Part shown: positions 55,194 through 63,230 of the stretch, in pieces
How the letters are laid out: each line of letters begins with the position of its first letter
Numbering within the stretch: position 1 is the stretch's first letter
Source: Kitasatospora setae KM-6054
GTDB taxonomy: Bacteria; Actinomycetota; Actinomycetes; Streptomycetales; Streptomycetaceae
Length of the DNA: 64,000 nt
Direction: 5' to 3'
NCBI RefSeq assembly: GCF_000269985.1
Contig: NC_016109.1
Span: 1,922,001-1,986,000 of the forward strand
Translations under genes and position numbers: made by a program
Notes under the pieces: generated by a model
The model's database searches: none
The model's input: the letters and a program-made list of their open reading frames with translations, nothing else
What the model was told of the DNA's origin: nothing

Positions 55194-56003
55194 TCAGCGG
55201 CGCAGTTCCAGGGTGCAGCACTTGACGGCGCCGCCGGCCCGGAGCAGTTCGGTCAGGTCGACGCCGATCGGGGTGAAGCCGCGTTCGCGCAGCCGCTCGG
55301 CGAGGTGGACGGCGGCCTCCGGGAGGACGACGTTGGCGCCGTCGGAGACCGCGTTCAGGCCGAACACCCGGGCGTCGTCGGCGTCGGCGAGCAGCGCGTC
55401 CGGGTAGAGCCGCTCCAGCACCGCGCGGGAGGCGTCGTCGAAGGCCGGCGGGTGGTACATGATCTCGGTGTCGCTCAGCACGGCGAGCGCGGTGTCCAGG
55501 TGGTAGTAGCGCGGGTCGACCAGCCGCAGGGTGACCACCTCGCGGCCGAGGAACTCCGCCGCCTCGGCGTGCGCGGCGGTCTCGGTGCGGAAGCCGGTGC
55601 CGGCCAGGATCCGCTCGCCGGCCACCAGCAGGTCGCCCTCGCCCTCGTTGACCCGCTCGGCGTCCCGCACCCGCCAGCCGCGCTCGCGGAACCAGTCGGC
55701 GTACGCGGGGCCCTCGGCGGCGCGCTCGGGGTGGCGGAAGCGGGCGCCGAGCACCCGGCCGTCCACCGTGGTGGCGCCGTTGGCGGCGAACACCATGTCC
55801 GGCAGGCCGGGCAGCGGTTCGATCAACTCGACGGTGTGGCCGAGGCGTTGGAACAGGGCGTGGAGCTGGTCCCACTGGGCGAGGGCGGTGCCGGTGTCGG
55901 TGGGCTTGGCCGGGTCCATCCACGGGTTGATCGAGTAGTCGACGGTGAAGTGGGCGGGCCGGCACATCAGGTAGTGGCGCGGGGTGGCGGTTCGCGGCGA
56001 CAC
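55194..56003 (-). CDS. N,N-dimethylarginine dimethylaminohydrolase-like amidinohydrolase
   Basis: 269 aa, GTG at 56001-56003 after GGAAGGAG. Pentein fold: start HYLMCRPAHFTVDYSINPWMD, substrate contact FAANGA, NEGEGDLL, catalytic His in RYYHLDTAL and catalytic Cys in the C-terminal KCCTLELRR (Cys262 or Cys263). DDAH converts methylated arginines to citrulline and dimethylamine; ornithine- or arginine-processing relatives share the motifs, so substrate is inferred. Confidence 0.88.
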   Translation of the reverse strand: MSPRTATPRHYLMCRPAHFTVDYSINPWMDPAKPTDTGTALAQWDQLHALFQRLGHTVELIEPLPGLPDMVFAANGATTVDGRVLGARFRHPERAAEGPAYADWFRERGWRVRDAERVNEGEGDLLVAGERILAGTGFRTETAAHAEAAEFLGREVVTLRLVDPRYYHLDTALAVLSDTEIMYHPPAFDDASRAVLERLYPDALLADADDARVFGLNAVSDGANVVLPEAAVHLAERLRERGFTPIGVDLTELLRAGGAVKCCTLELRR

Positions 56004-56080
56004 GGTGGTGTCTCCTTCCGGGCAGGGCGGAGCGACTGACGGTCGGTCAGTTCCGTTCCGCGCGCGGGTGCGTGGGGTGT

Positions 56081-57433
56081 TCAGCTGCCGATGGACTGGG
56101 GGAAGGCGAACAGTCCGTCCGGGTCGTGCCGGCGCTTGGTGGCGACCAGCCTCGGGTAGTTGGCACCGTAGTAGGCCGTGCGCCATTCCCGCAGGTCCGG
56201 GTCGGTGAAGTTCAGGTAGGCGCCACCGGTCGCGTGCGGGGCGATCAGGTGATCGAGTCCGGCCAGCCAGTCGAGTTGCGGCGCCGGGTCCTCGCCGGGC
56301 AGCCAGGAGGTGTCCAGGCTGACCAGGTACTGGGCGTCCCGGTGGACGAAGGCGGTGGCCGCCGGGTCGACCCGGTTGATCGCGCCGCCCCAGCCGAACA
56401 GGGCCAGGCCGCAGCCGTCGCTGTTGCCGCTGGGCGGCGCGGCGGCCAGCTGCGCCAGCGCGGCGGCGAGCGCCTCGGGCGGCAGCGGGCGGCTGGCGAA
56501 GTGGGTGCGGACGGCGAACGCGCCGCCGCTGGTCTCGTGCTGCAGGTAGTCCATCGCGTCCCAGAAGTCCCGGTCGGCGAGTTCGGCGCGCAGCGGCGGG
56601 GCGGCGGCGAACGCGGGCGCGAGCAGCTCGCGCAGCTCGGCGGCGCTGCCCAGGTGCAGGCCGACGGTGGAGACCAGGGTGCGGCCGCCGGAGGTCGCGA
56701 CGCCCAGCCGCAGCGAGGTCTCCTCGGGCGCGGTGCGCATCAACTCCTGGACGGCGAACAGGACTTCGGGGGCGTGGGCGGCCTCCCAGAGCAGCAGGCA
56801 GGTGGCCGCGGCGGGGGCCTCGACGGCCTGGAAGGTCAGGTCGAGGTTGATGCCGAAGTTGCCGCCGCCGCCGCCCCGGCAGGCCCAGTACAGGTCTGCG
56901 TTCCGCTCGGCGTCGCAGCTCAGCACGGTGCCGGCGGCGGTGGCCAGCGTGGTGGCGCGCAGCGTGTCGGCGGTCAGCCCGAAGCGCCGCGAGGTCGCGG
57001 CGGAGCCGCCGCCGAGCGCCAGGCCGGCGATGCCGACGCCCGCGCCGTTGCCGAGCGGCAGCGCGAGGCCGTGCGGGCGCAGCGCGGCGTACAGCGCGCC
57101 GGAGAGCACCCCGCCGCCGACCGTCACCCGGCCCGTCCCGGGGTCGACGTCGATCGCGTCCAGGGACCGGAGGTCCACCACCAGGCCGGAGTTGACCGAG
57201 TGCCCGGCGTACGAGTGGCCGCCGCCGCGCGGGACGATCGGCACCGCCTGCTCGCGGGCCCAGTCGATCGCCCGCAGCACGTCGTCCGGGCCGGCCGCCC
57301 GCAGCACGGCGGCGGGGGCGCGGTCGGCCCAGCGCTCGTTGAACGCGGCGGAGGACTCGTGGAACGCGCCGTCGCCGGGGCGCAGCAGCGGGCCGGCGGT
57401 GTGCTTGTCGAGCAGCGCCCAGTCGGGGGTCAC
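56081..57433 (-). CDS. FAD-linked oxidase of the berberine-bridge (BBE/PCMH) type
   Basis: 450 aa, GTG at 57431-57433 overlapping the upstream stop by four bases. PCMH FAD-binding domain with PRGGGHSYAGHS (His73, the expected 8-alpha covalent attachment) and VTVGGGVLSGALYAALRPHGLALPLG. Position of the second covalent link has no Cys (GNGAGVGIAGLALGGG), so flavin attachment is probably single. The BBE C-terminal motif YLNFTDPDLREWRTAYYGANYPRL is intact. These enzymes oxidise alcohols or ring-forming substrates with O2. No signal peptide. Confidence 0.9.
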   Translation of the reverse strand: MTPDWALLDKHTAGPLLRPGDGAFHESSAAFNERWADRAPAAVLRAAGPDDVLRAIDWAREQAVPIVPRGGGHSYAGHSVNSGLVVDLRSLDAIDVDPGTGRVTVGGGVLSGALYAALRPHGLALPLGNGAGVGIAGLALGGGSAATSRRFGLTADTLRATTLATAAGTVLSCDAERNADLYWACRGGGGGNFGINLDLTFQAVEAPAAATCLLLWEAAHAPEVLFAVQELMRTAPEETSLRLGVATSGGRTLVSTVGLHLGSAAELRELLAPAFAAAPPLRAELADRDFWDAMDYLQHETSGGAFAVRTHFASRPLPPEALAAALAQLAAAPPSGNSDGCGLALFGWGGAINRVDPAATAFVHRDAQYLVSLDTSWLPGEDPAPQLDWLAGLDHLIAPHATGGAYLNFTDPDLREWRTAYYGANYPRLVATKRRHDPDGLFAFPQSIGS

Positions 57434-57777
57434 GGGGTGACCTCTTCGATGGTGGAGGTGCCGGTGGTGGGGTGGGGGCCGTAGCGTTCCCAGGTCTCGT
57501 GGAGGCGGATGCGGCCGTCGGGGGTGAGGGTGGGGGTGTTGTGGGTGCGGCCGCAGACGACCTGGCCGTCGGTGAGGACGAAGGTGTAGCCCATGGCGAG
57601 GGTGCCGTCGGGCTGGCGGGTGCCGGCGGTCCAGCCGCGCTGGATGGTGCCGCCGGCGACCTCGCCCCAGACGAGGTCGCCCTGCTGGTGGTAGACGGCG
57701 ACGGTGCGGTGGTCGCCGTCGGGGGCGTGGAAGCGGCGGCCCTCGTAGTCGAGCCGGCGCAGGTTCGGCGGGGTCAT
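57430..57777 (-). CDS. Small beta-rich protein of unknown function
   Basis: 115 aa from the ATG at 57775-57777, overlapping the cupin stop (ATGA) and the oxidase start (GTGA). Repeated strand-turn units (GRRFHAPDGDHRTVAVYHQQGDLVWGEVAGGTIQRGWTAG; FVLTDGQVVCGRT; RIRLHETWERYG) suggest a lipocalin-like or antiparallel barrel. Similar small proteins are sometimes labelled N-acetylglutamate synthase without support. Tight overlaps imply function with the oxidase and cupin. Confidence 0.7.
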   Translation of the reverse strand: MTPPNLRRLDYEGRRFHAPDGDHRTVAVYHQQGDLVWGEVAGGTIQRGWTAGTRQPDGTLAMGYTFVLTDGQVVCGRTHNTPTLTPDGRIRLHETWERYGPHPTTGTSTIEEVTP

Positions 57778-58163
57778 GCCTGCCACCAGATGGCGTAGTA
57801 GGCGAAGTCGGTGTCGTGCGGGTTGGCGACGGCGTGGTCGGTGTCGGCGGGAAGCAGCACGAGGTCGCCGGCGGCGATCGGGTGGCGGTGGCCGTCGGGG
57901 GTGCGGACCTCGCCGCGGCCGCTGAGGCAGATGAAGAGTTCGCGTTCGGTGTGCTGGTGGGTGTCGGTGAGGTCGCCGGGGCGCAGGACGCACCAGGCGC
58001 CGTGGAAGGGGGTGGTGAGGTCGCCCCAGGGGTGCAGCAGGCGGAGGTCGAGGCCGTGGGCGCGTTCGAGGTGGTCGGGTTCCTGGCGGCGGATGACCAG
58101 GCCGGGCGGTGGGCCGGGCGACGGCTCTGGCGGCAGGCCGGGCGGCAGGTCGGTTCCGGGCAT
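57774..58163 (-). CDS. Cupin-domain protein
   Basis: 129 aa, ATG at 58161-58163. Cupin motif 1 THQHTERELFICLSGRGEV and motif 2 LVLLPADTDHAVAN give a possible two/three-His-one-Glu metal site. A Pro-rich start precedes it. Probably a metal-dependent enzyme or small-molecule sensor; first of the three overlapping genes. Confidence 0.85.
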   Translation of the reverse strand: MPGTDLPPGLPPEPSPGPPPGLVIRRQEPDHLERAHGLDLRLLHPWGDLTTPFHGAWCVLRPGDLTDTHQHTERELFICLSGRGEVRTPDGHRHPIAAGDLVLLPADTDHAVANPHDTDFAYYAIWWQA

Positions 58164-58212
58164 GGCGGGGCTCCGTTCGTGGGACGGACGGGGAGGAAGA
58201 GGAGGGGCGGGG

Positions 58213-58887
58213 TCAGCGGGCGGCGACGTGGCCGAGGCCGGCGTCGCGGGCGAGGACCAGGGCCTGGGCGCGGTCGGCGACGCCGAGTTTGCCGAGGATG
58301 CCGGAGACCCGGTTGCTGACGGTCTTGGAGGCGAGGGCGAGTTCCCGGGCGATGACGGTGTTGGAGCGGCCGGCGGCGAGGTGTTCGAGGACTTCCCGTT
58401 CGCGGTCGCTGAGCTGCGGGAACGGGTAGCTGCGCGGGCGGCTGCCGGTGCCCATCAGGGTGCCGAGGCGGGCGGCGATGGTGCGGTCGAGGATGGCCTC
58501 GCCGGCGCCGACGGCGTGGATGCCGCGGACGATCTGGTCGGCGGTGGCGCGTTTGACCAGGTAGCCGCGGGCTCCGGCGCGGAAGGCGGCGGCGACGGCC
58601 TTGTCGTCGTCGAGGGTGCTGAACACCAGGACGCCGGTCTCGGGCGTGAGGCGCAGGACCTGGCTGATCGTCCGCAGGCCGGTGCCGTCGTCCATCTGCG
58701 GGTCGAGGACCAGCACGTCGGGCCGGTGCCGGGAGGCGGCGGCGAGCGCTTCGCCGCTGGTGCCGGCCTCGCCGACCACGACCGCGCCGCCGGCGTCCTC
58801 CACCATGGAGCGGACGCCCTGCCGGATGGCGGGCTGGACGTCGGCGAGCAGCACGGTCAGCGGCGTGTGGGTCGCGTGCTGGTTCAT
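58213..58887 (-). CDS. NarL/LuxR-type response regulator, atypical receiver
   Basis: 224 aa. Receiver domain with phospho-acceptor Asp62 (VLVLDPQMDDGTG), Thr92 region and Lys113 (GYLVKRA). The paired acids at the N-terminus are reduced to Asp16-Val17 (LLADVQP), so Mg-dependent phosphorylation may be weak. The C-terminal LuxR helix-turn-helix is at about 159-205 (LSDREREVLEHLAAGRSNTVIARELALASKTVSNRVSGILGKLGV). No sensor kinase is adjacent. It stands between the cupin and radical SAM gene groups. Confidence 0.88.
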   Translation of the reverse strand: MNQHATHTPLTVLLADVQPAIRQGVRSMVEDAGGAVVVGEAGTSGEALAAASRHRPDVLVLDPQMDDGTGLRTISQVLRLTPETGVLVFSTLDDDKAVAAAFRAGARGYLVKRATADQIVRGIHAVGAGEAILDRTIAARLGTLMGTGSRPRSYPFPQLSDREREVLEHLAAGRSNTVIARELALASKTVSNRVSGILGKLGVADRAQALVLARDAGLGHVAAR

Positions 58888-59019
58888 CGTCCCCTCGCGG
58901 CGTCTGGTGGTGCGGCGGTTGGTACGCGGTGTGCGGTGCGGCTACGGAGTGATCATCGGTAGTGACTGTTCCGTGACCTTATGATGATCTGATCAAATGT
59001 CCACCTCAAGTGCGGAATG

Positions 59020-60747
59020 TCATACAGGAGTTGGCAGATGTGAGGATTGGGCGGCCGCCTCCCGGGCCTTGCGCATGATCTCCTCGCGGCCGCGCCAGTG
59101 CGACCAGAACGCGCCGGTGTAGCCGAGGCCGCCGAGGCTGGTCAGGAACGGGTTGTCGGCGTAGTTGTTGTCGTGCTCGCTCATGCCCTCGACGGTCGGC
59201 AGCATCACCCGGTGGTGGTCGGCCGGGTCGATCAGCGCCCACAGGTCGGCGACCGCGCCGTGCCAGCGCTCCTCGGGGTCGGCGGCCCGGGCCGGGTCGG
59301 GCAGCAGGCCGGGCGAGAAGTAGCAGACCAGCCGGAAGTTGCCGTGCTCGTCGAACATGAACTGCCGCTCGTACTCGGCCGGCGAGGCGCACATCCGCAG
59401 CGGCTTGAGGACGATCGGGCCGTCGGCGGTGTTGGACTGCAGGCCGGGGGCGGTGCGCACGCCCGCGCACTGCTCGGCGATCTCGATGCCCATCGGGGTG
59501 TACGGGAACAGCCGCAGGCCGAGCGAGAAGCCGGTGACGGTGGCGTCCAGCGCCATGAAGGCGTCCACGCAGGCGCGGACCGTCTCGGGGGTCTCCCCCG
59601 GCATGCCGAACAGCGCCTCGACCATGGTGAGGATGCCTCGTTCGCGGCAGAGCCGGACCAGCCGCTCGGTGTCCTCGAAGGTGTAGTAGGTGCCGCCCTT
59701 CTCGGTGACCTTCCAGCCGCTGAGCAGCTCCGGGCGGATGTGGTCGCTGCCGACGTTGACGCCGCGGCAGCCGGCCGCGGCCAGCAGGTCGGCGAACTCC
59801 TCGTCGAACGGGCTGGGTTGGCAGTAGACCCAGAGCCGCAGTCGGTTCAGCGGGTTGTCCGGGTCGGCGTGCCGGCGGCGGACGATCTCGCGCAGCAGGT
59901 TCTTGGCGTGCGCGATGGAGAGGTTGAACTCGCTGTCGGTGGTGTGCTGGTCCAGGATGCCCTGGGCCGCCAGCGACTCCATCTCGTCGACCACGGAGGC
60001 GAGTTCGCGCTGGCCGTAGCGGGTGCCCTTGGCGTCCGGCTCGACGCAGTGCGAGCAGCGGTAGGCGCAGCCGTTCTTGGTCAGGATGGAGCCGAGGCCG
60101 CCGCGCCGGTAGTACTCCAGGTTGTCCACCTTGCGCGGCACGCCGGAGCGCCGCCGGTACACCGAGAGCTGGTCGACCTGCCACACCCGGGGCTCGAACT
60201 GGCCGGTGGGCTCGGCGGGTTGGGTCTTTCCGTGGCGGACGGTCAGCACCGCGGGCGGGACCCGGACGGCGCCGCGCTCGGTGTTGCGGATCAGCCCGGG
60301 GATGCCCGCGGTGTCGCGGCCCTCGGAGATCGCGGTGGCCAGCTCGCAGAGGATCTTCTCGCCGGGGCCCTTCACGCCGTACTCGATGCCGAAGTACTCG
60401 ACCAGCGCGAACGGCATGGTGGAGAAGCCGATCCCGCCGCCGACCACCGGCGCGTCGGTGAGCCGGCGGATCTCGGTGATGATCTCCCGGTGCTCGCCGA
60501 CGAACGGGCGCTGCTCGAAGGCGTACACGGTGTCGGTGTTGCGGACGGTCACCCCGACCAGCATCGGGGAGCGCTCGGCGAAGTACTCGTGCAGGCAGGT
60601 CTTCCAGTCGTCGCGGCGGAAGGTCAGGTCGAGCACCTCCACCTCGAAGCCCTCGTCCTCCAGCGCGGTGGTGAGCACGTCGAGGGCGTACGGCGCGATC
60701 GGCGGATGCACCTTGTTCGGGTTGACCAGCAGGACGAGTCTGCTCAT
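59020..60747 (-). CDS. B12-binding-type radical SAM enzyme
   Basis: 575 aa. N-terminal cobalamin-binding-like Rossmann domain (residues 1 to about 160: LVLLVNPNKVHPPIAPYALDVLTTAL... APVVGGGIGFSTMPFALVEYFG... GVKGPGE) without a DxHxxG motif, followed by a radical SAM barrel with CAYRCSHC (Cys227, Cys231, Cys234) and GMPGETPETVRA. Such proteins methylate unactivated carbons or rearrange rings in natural products. Last gene of the run that enters from the right edge; 36 bp after the flavoenzyme gene. Confidence 0.9.
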   Translation of the reverse strand: MSRLVLLVNPNKVHPPIAPYALDVLTTALEDEGFEVEVLDLTFRRDDWKTCLHEYFAERSPMLVGVTVRNTDTVYAFEQRPFVGEHREIITEIRRLTDAPVVGGGIGFSTMPFALVEYFGIEYGVKGPGEKILCELATAISEGRDTAGIPGLIRNTERGAVRVPPAVLTVRHGKTQPAEPTGQFEPRVWQVDQLSVYRRRSGVPRKVDNLEYYRRGGLGSILTKNGCAYRCSHCVEPDAKGTRYGQRELASVVDEMESLAAQGILDQHTTDSEFNLSIAHAKNLLREIVRRRHADPDNPLNRLRLWVYCQPSPFDEEFADLLAAAGCRGVNVGSDHIRPELLSGWKVTEKGGTYYTFEDTERLVRLCRERGILTMVEALFGMPGETPETVRACVDAFMALDATVTGFSLGLRLFPYTPMGIEIAEQCAGVRTAPGLQSNTADGPIVLKPLRMCASPAEYERQFMFDEHGNFRLVCYFSPGLLPDPARAADPEERWHGAVADLWALIDPADHHRVMLPTVEGMSEHDNNYADNPFLTSLGGLGYTGAFWSHWRGREEIMRKAREAAAQSSHLPTPV

Positions 60748-60783
60748 CGGGGTTGCCTCCCTTGGGGTTTCGGGTTTCTCGGG

Positions 60784-61953
60784 TCAGACCAGGCCGAGGC
60801 TGATGCCGAACTCGGGCTCGGAGCCCAGCAGGTAGGCGCCGGCGGACTGCAGGATGCGGTCCTGGGCGACCAGGTGCTGGGCGAGCACGGCGGTGTCGCG
60901 CAGCCAGCGGTCCATCGGCGAGCTGCGGTAGATCGACCAGGTCTGCAGCAGGTCGTAGCAGCGGGAGACGATCTCCCGGGCGCTGCGGAAGGCGTACAGC
61001 CAGGACAGCGGGGAGGCGGCGCGCTCGACCGGGGCGAGGTCGTCCAGGGTGCCGCCGGCCGCGAGCACCTCCCACTGGCGGCGCATCGCGCCGTAGACGC
61101 CCTCCCGGGTGGCGTTGAACAGGCCCTCCAGCCGGGAGATCTCGGTCTGCACCCGCCAGCTCTCGGACCAGCCCCGGCCGGCCATCCGGTCGTAGCGGGT
61201 GCTCGCCACCTCGCGGACGTGGTCGAGCGCGGCCCGGGCCACGCCGAGCGGGACGCCGCACATCGCCCGGGTGAAGGAGTCCGGCTGGGTGAGCGGGCCG
61301 GGGCGGCCCTGCGGGGTGGCGAAGGTGTAGGTGTGCTCCTCGGGGACGAACACCCCGTCCATCGTGTAGTCGCAACTGCCGCTGCCGCGCAGGCCGGTGG
61401 TGTTCCAGTCGTCGATCACCTCGACCTGCTCGCGGCGCACCAGGAACTGCCGGGAGTCGTGCCGGTGCTTGCTGCCGGGCGCGGCCCAGGGCTCGCCGTC
61501 CTGGTAGATGAACGCGCCGGAGGTCACCCAGTCGGCGTGCTTGATCCCGGAGCCGAACGCCCAGCGGCCGCTCAGCCGGAAGCCGCCGGGGACCTTCTCG
61601 GCCCGGCCGGAGGGCTGGAGCAGGCCGGCCACCACCAGGTCGAGGCGCGGGAAGACCTCCTTGGCCACGGTCTGGTCCAGGAACTGGGCGTAGATGCCGG
61701 TGTTGGCGCCGATCACGGCGCACCAGGCGGCCGAGGCGTCGCCGTACGCGAGGGCCTCGACCACCTCGGTCTGCTCCATCGAGGTCAGGCCGGGCCCGCC
61801 CCACTCGGGGCCGTAGCACATGCCGAACACGCCGGTGGCGCGCAGCAGTTCGAGGACGTCGGCGGGCAGGGTGCGGTTGGCCTCGATCTCGGCGGCCTTC
61901 TCCCGCAGCACCGGCGCCAACTCGCGGGCGCGGCGCAGGATCTCGGTGGTCAT
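60784..61953 (-). CDS. Acyl-CoA-dehydrogenase-like flavoenzyme, copy 2
   Basis: 389 aa from the ATG at 61951-61953 (GGAG upstream). Three-domain acyl-CoA dehydrogenase fold: helical start LRRARELAPVLREKAAEIEANRTLPADVLELLRATGVF, mid-beta domain with RLSGRWAFGSGIKHADWVTSGAFI, and a helical C-terminus STRYDRMAGRGWSESW... DLLQTWSIYRSSPMDRWLRD. The FGSG segment and C-terminal pattern match flavin monooxygenase relatives (HpaB-C2/HsaA group) rather than fatty-acid enzymes. Paralogue of the next gene. Confidence 0.88.
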   Translation of the reverse strand: MTTEILRRARELAPVLREKAAEIEANRTLPADVLELLRATGVFGMCYGPEWGGPGLTSMEQTEVVEALAYGDASAAWCAVIGANTGIYAQFLDQTVAKEVFPRLDLVVAGLLQPSGRAEKVPGGFRLSGRWAFGSGIKHADWVTSGAFIYQDGEPWAAPGSKHRHDSRQFLVRREQVEVIDDWNTTGLRGSGSCDYTMDGVFVPEEHTYTFATPQGRPGPLTQPDSFTRAMCGVPLGVARAALDHVREVASTRYDRMAGRGWSESWRVQTEISRLEGLFNATREGVYGAMRRQWEVLAAGGTLDDLAPVERAASPLSWLYAFRSAREIVSRCYDLLQTWSIYRSSPMDRWLRDTAVLAQHLVAQDRILQSAGAYLLGSEPEFGISLGLV

Positions 61954-62027
61954 GCTGGTCACTTCTCCTTCTGCGTCGGATGGTTGGGCGGGTGGTCGGC
62001 GGCGTGTCGGCGGCGCGTCGGCGGCGC

Positions 62028-63230
62028 TCAGTGGATGCCGAGGCCGATCCGGACCTTCGGCGGCTGGCCGAGCAGGTACGCGCCGACCGACTCCAGGACG
62101 ACGTCGTGGCCGATCTGGCCCTGGCTCAGCACGGCGGTGTCGCGCAGCCAGCGGTCCATCGGGGAGTCGTGGTTGATCGACCAGGTCTGCAGCAGGTCGT
62201 AGAGCCGGTTCACCACCGAGCGGGCCACGTGCACGGCGTGCAGGCCGGACAGCGGGACGGCGCCGCGCTCGGTCAGGCTGAGGTCGTCCAGCACGCCGCC
62301 GGCCGACAGCACCTCCCACTGGCGGCGGGTCGCGGCGTACACGCCCTTCCGGGCGGCGTTGAACTCGGCCTCGCAGCGCGCGAGTTCGGTCTGCACCCGC
62401 CAGCTGTCGGCCCAACTGCGGCCGGCCATCCCGTCGTAGCGGGTGCTCGCCACCTCGCGGGCGTGGTCGAGCGCGGCCCGGGTGATGCCGAGCGGGACGC
62501 CGGGCAGGGCGCGCATGAAGGAGTCGGACCAGGCCATCGGGTTGGGCGCGACCCGCGGTTCGAAGAAGGAGAAGGTGTGGCCCTCCGGGACGAACACGTC
62601 GTTCAGGACGTAGTCGCTGCTGCCGGTGCCGCACAGGCCGGTGGTGTCCCAGTTGTCGACCGGCTCGGCGGCGGAGCCCCGGACCACGAACTGCATCGAG
62701 TCGTGGTCGTGCGGGCTGTCGGGGGCGGCCCAGGGCTCGCCGTCCTGGTAGACGAACGCGCCGGAGGTCAGCAGGTCGGCGTGCCGGACGCCGGAGCCGA
62801 ACGGCCAGTGCCCGCTGAGCAGGTAGCCGCCGGGGACGCGCTCGGCCCGGCCGGCCGGCACCAGCGAGCCCGCGGTGATCAGGTCGGGGCCGGTGTACAG
62901 CGCCCGGGTCGCCTCCGGGGTGAGGAAGTTGGTGATCGCGCCGCCCATCGCACCGATCCCGGCGCACCAGCCGGCCGAGGAGTCGCCGTAGGAGATGGCC
63001 TCGATCACCTCCAGCTGCTCCGGCGAGGTCAGGCCCGGGCCGCCGGTCGCGGGGCCGTGGCCGATCCGGAACACGCCGGTGGCGCGCAGCAGCTCGACGA
63101 CGTCGGCGGGCAGCGTGCGGTTGGCCTCGATCTCGGCGCCCCGCTCGCGCAGGACGGGCGCCAGCGCGCGGGCGCGGCGCAGGATCTCGGCGCCGTCGAG
63201 CGGGGCGTCGTGCTGGGTGTCAGTGTTCAT
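62028..63230 (-). CDS. Acyl-CoA-dehydrogenase-like flavoenzyme, copy 1
   Basis: 400 aa, ATG overlapping the ATP-grasp stop (ATGA). Same layout as the adjacent paralogue: LRRARALAPVLRERGAEIEANRTLPADVVELLRATGVF, YLLSGHWPFGSGVRHADLLTSGAFVYQDGEPWAAP, and DLLQTWSINHDSPMDRWLRDTAVL. By eye well over half of the residues are shared, so duplication preceded a division of labour or heteromer formation. Candidate hydroxylase or dehydrogenase of the cluster product. Confidence 0.88.
   Translation of the reverse strand: MNTDTQHDAPLDGAEILRRARALAPVLRERGAEIEANRTLPADVVELLRATGVFRIGHGPATGGPGLTSPEQLEVIEAISYGDSSAGWCAGIGAMGGAITNFLTPEATRALYTGPDLITAGSLVPAGRAERVPGGYLLSGHWPFGSGVRHADLLTSGAFVYQDGEPWAAPDSPHDHDSMQFVVRGSAAEPVDNWDTTGLCGTGSSDYVLNDVFVPEGHTFSFFEPRVAPNPMAWSDSFMRALPGVPLGITRAALDHAREVASTRYDGMAGRSWADSWRVQTELARCEAEFNAARKGVYAATRRQWEVLSAGGVLDDLSLTERGAVPLSGLHAVHVARSVVNRLYDLLQTWSINHDSPMDRWLRDTAVLSQGQIGHDVVLESVGAYLLGQPPKVRIGLGIH

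Noticed and set aside
58888..59019. Small peptide or leader gene between the regulator and the radical SAM gene
   Set aside because: The 132-bp gap is AT-richer and promoter-like, with several TGATC-type pieces, but I found no open frame with a ribosome binding site.
59006..61819. 937-aa minus-strand frame next to the radical SAM gene
   Set aside because: It is a shifted-frame shadow of the radical SAM and flavoenzyme genes, full of Arg/Pro/Gly runs and lacking their motifs.
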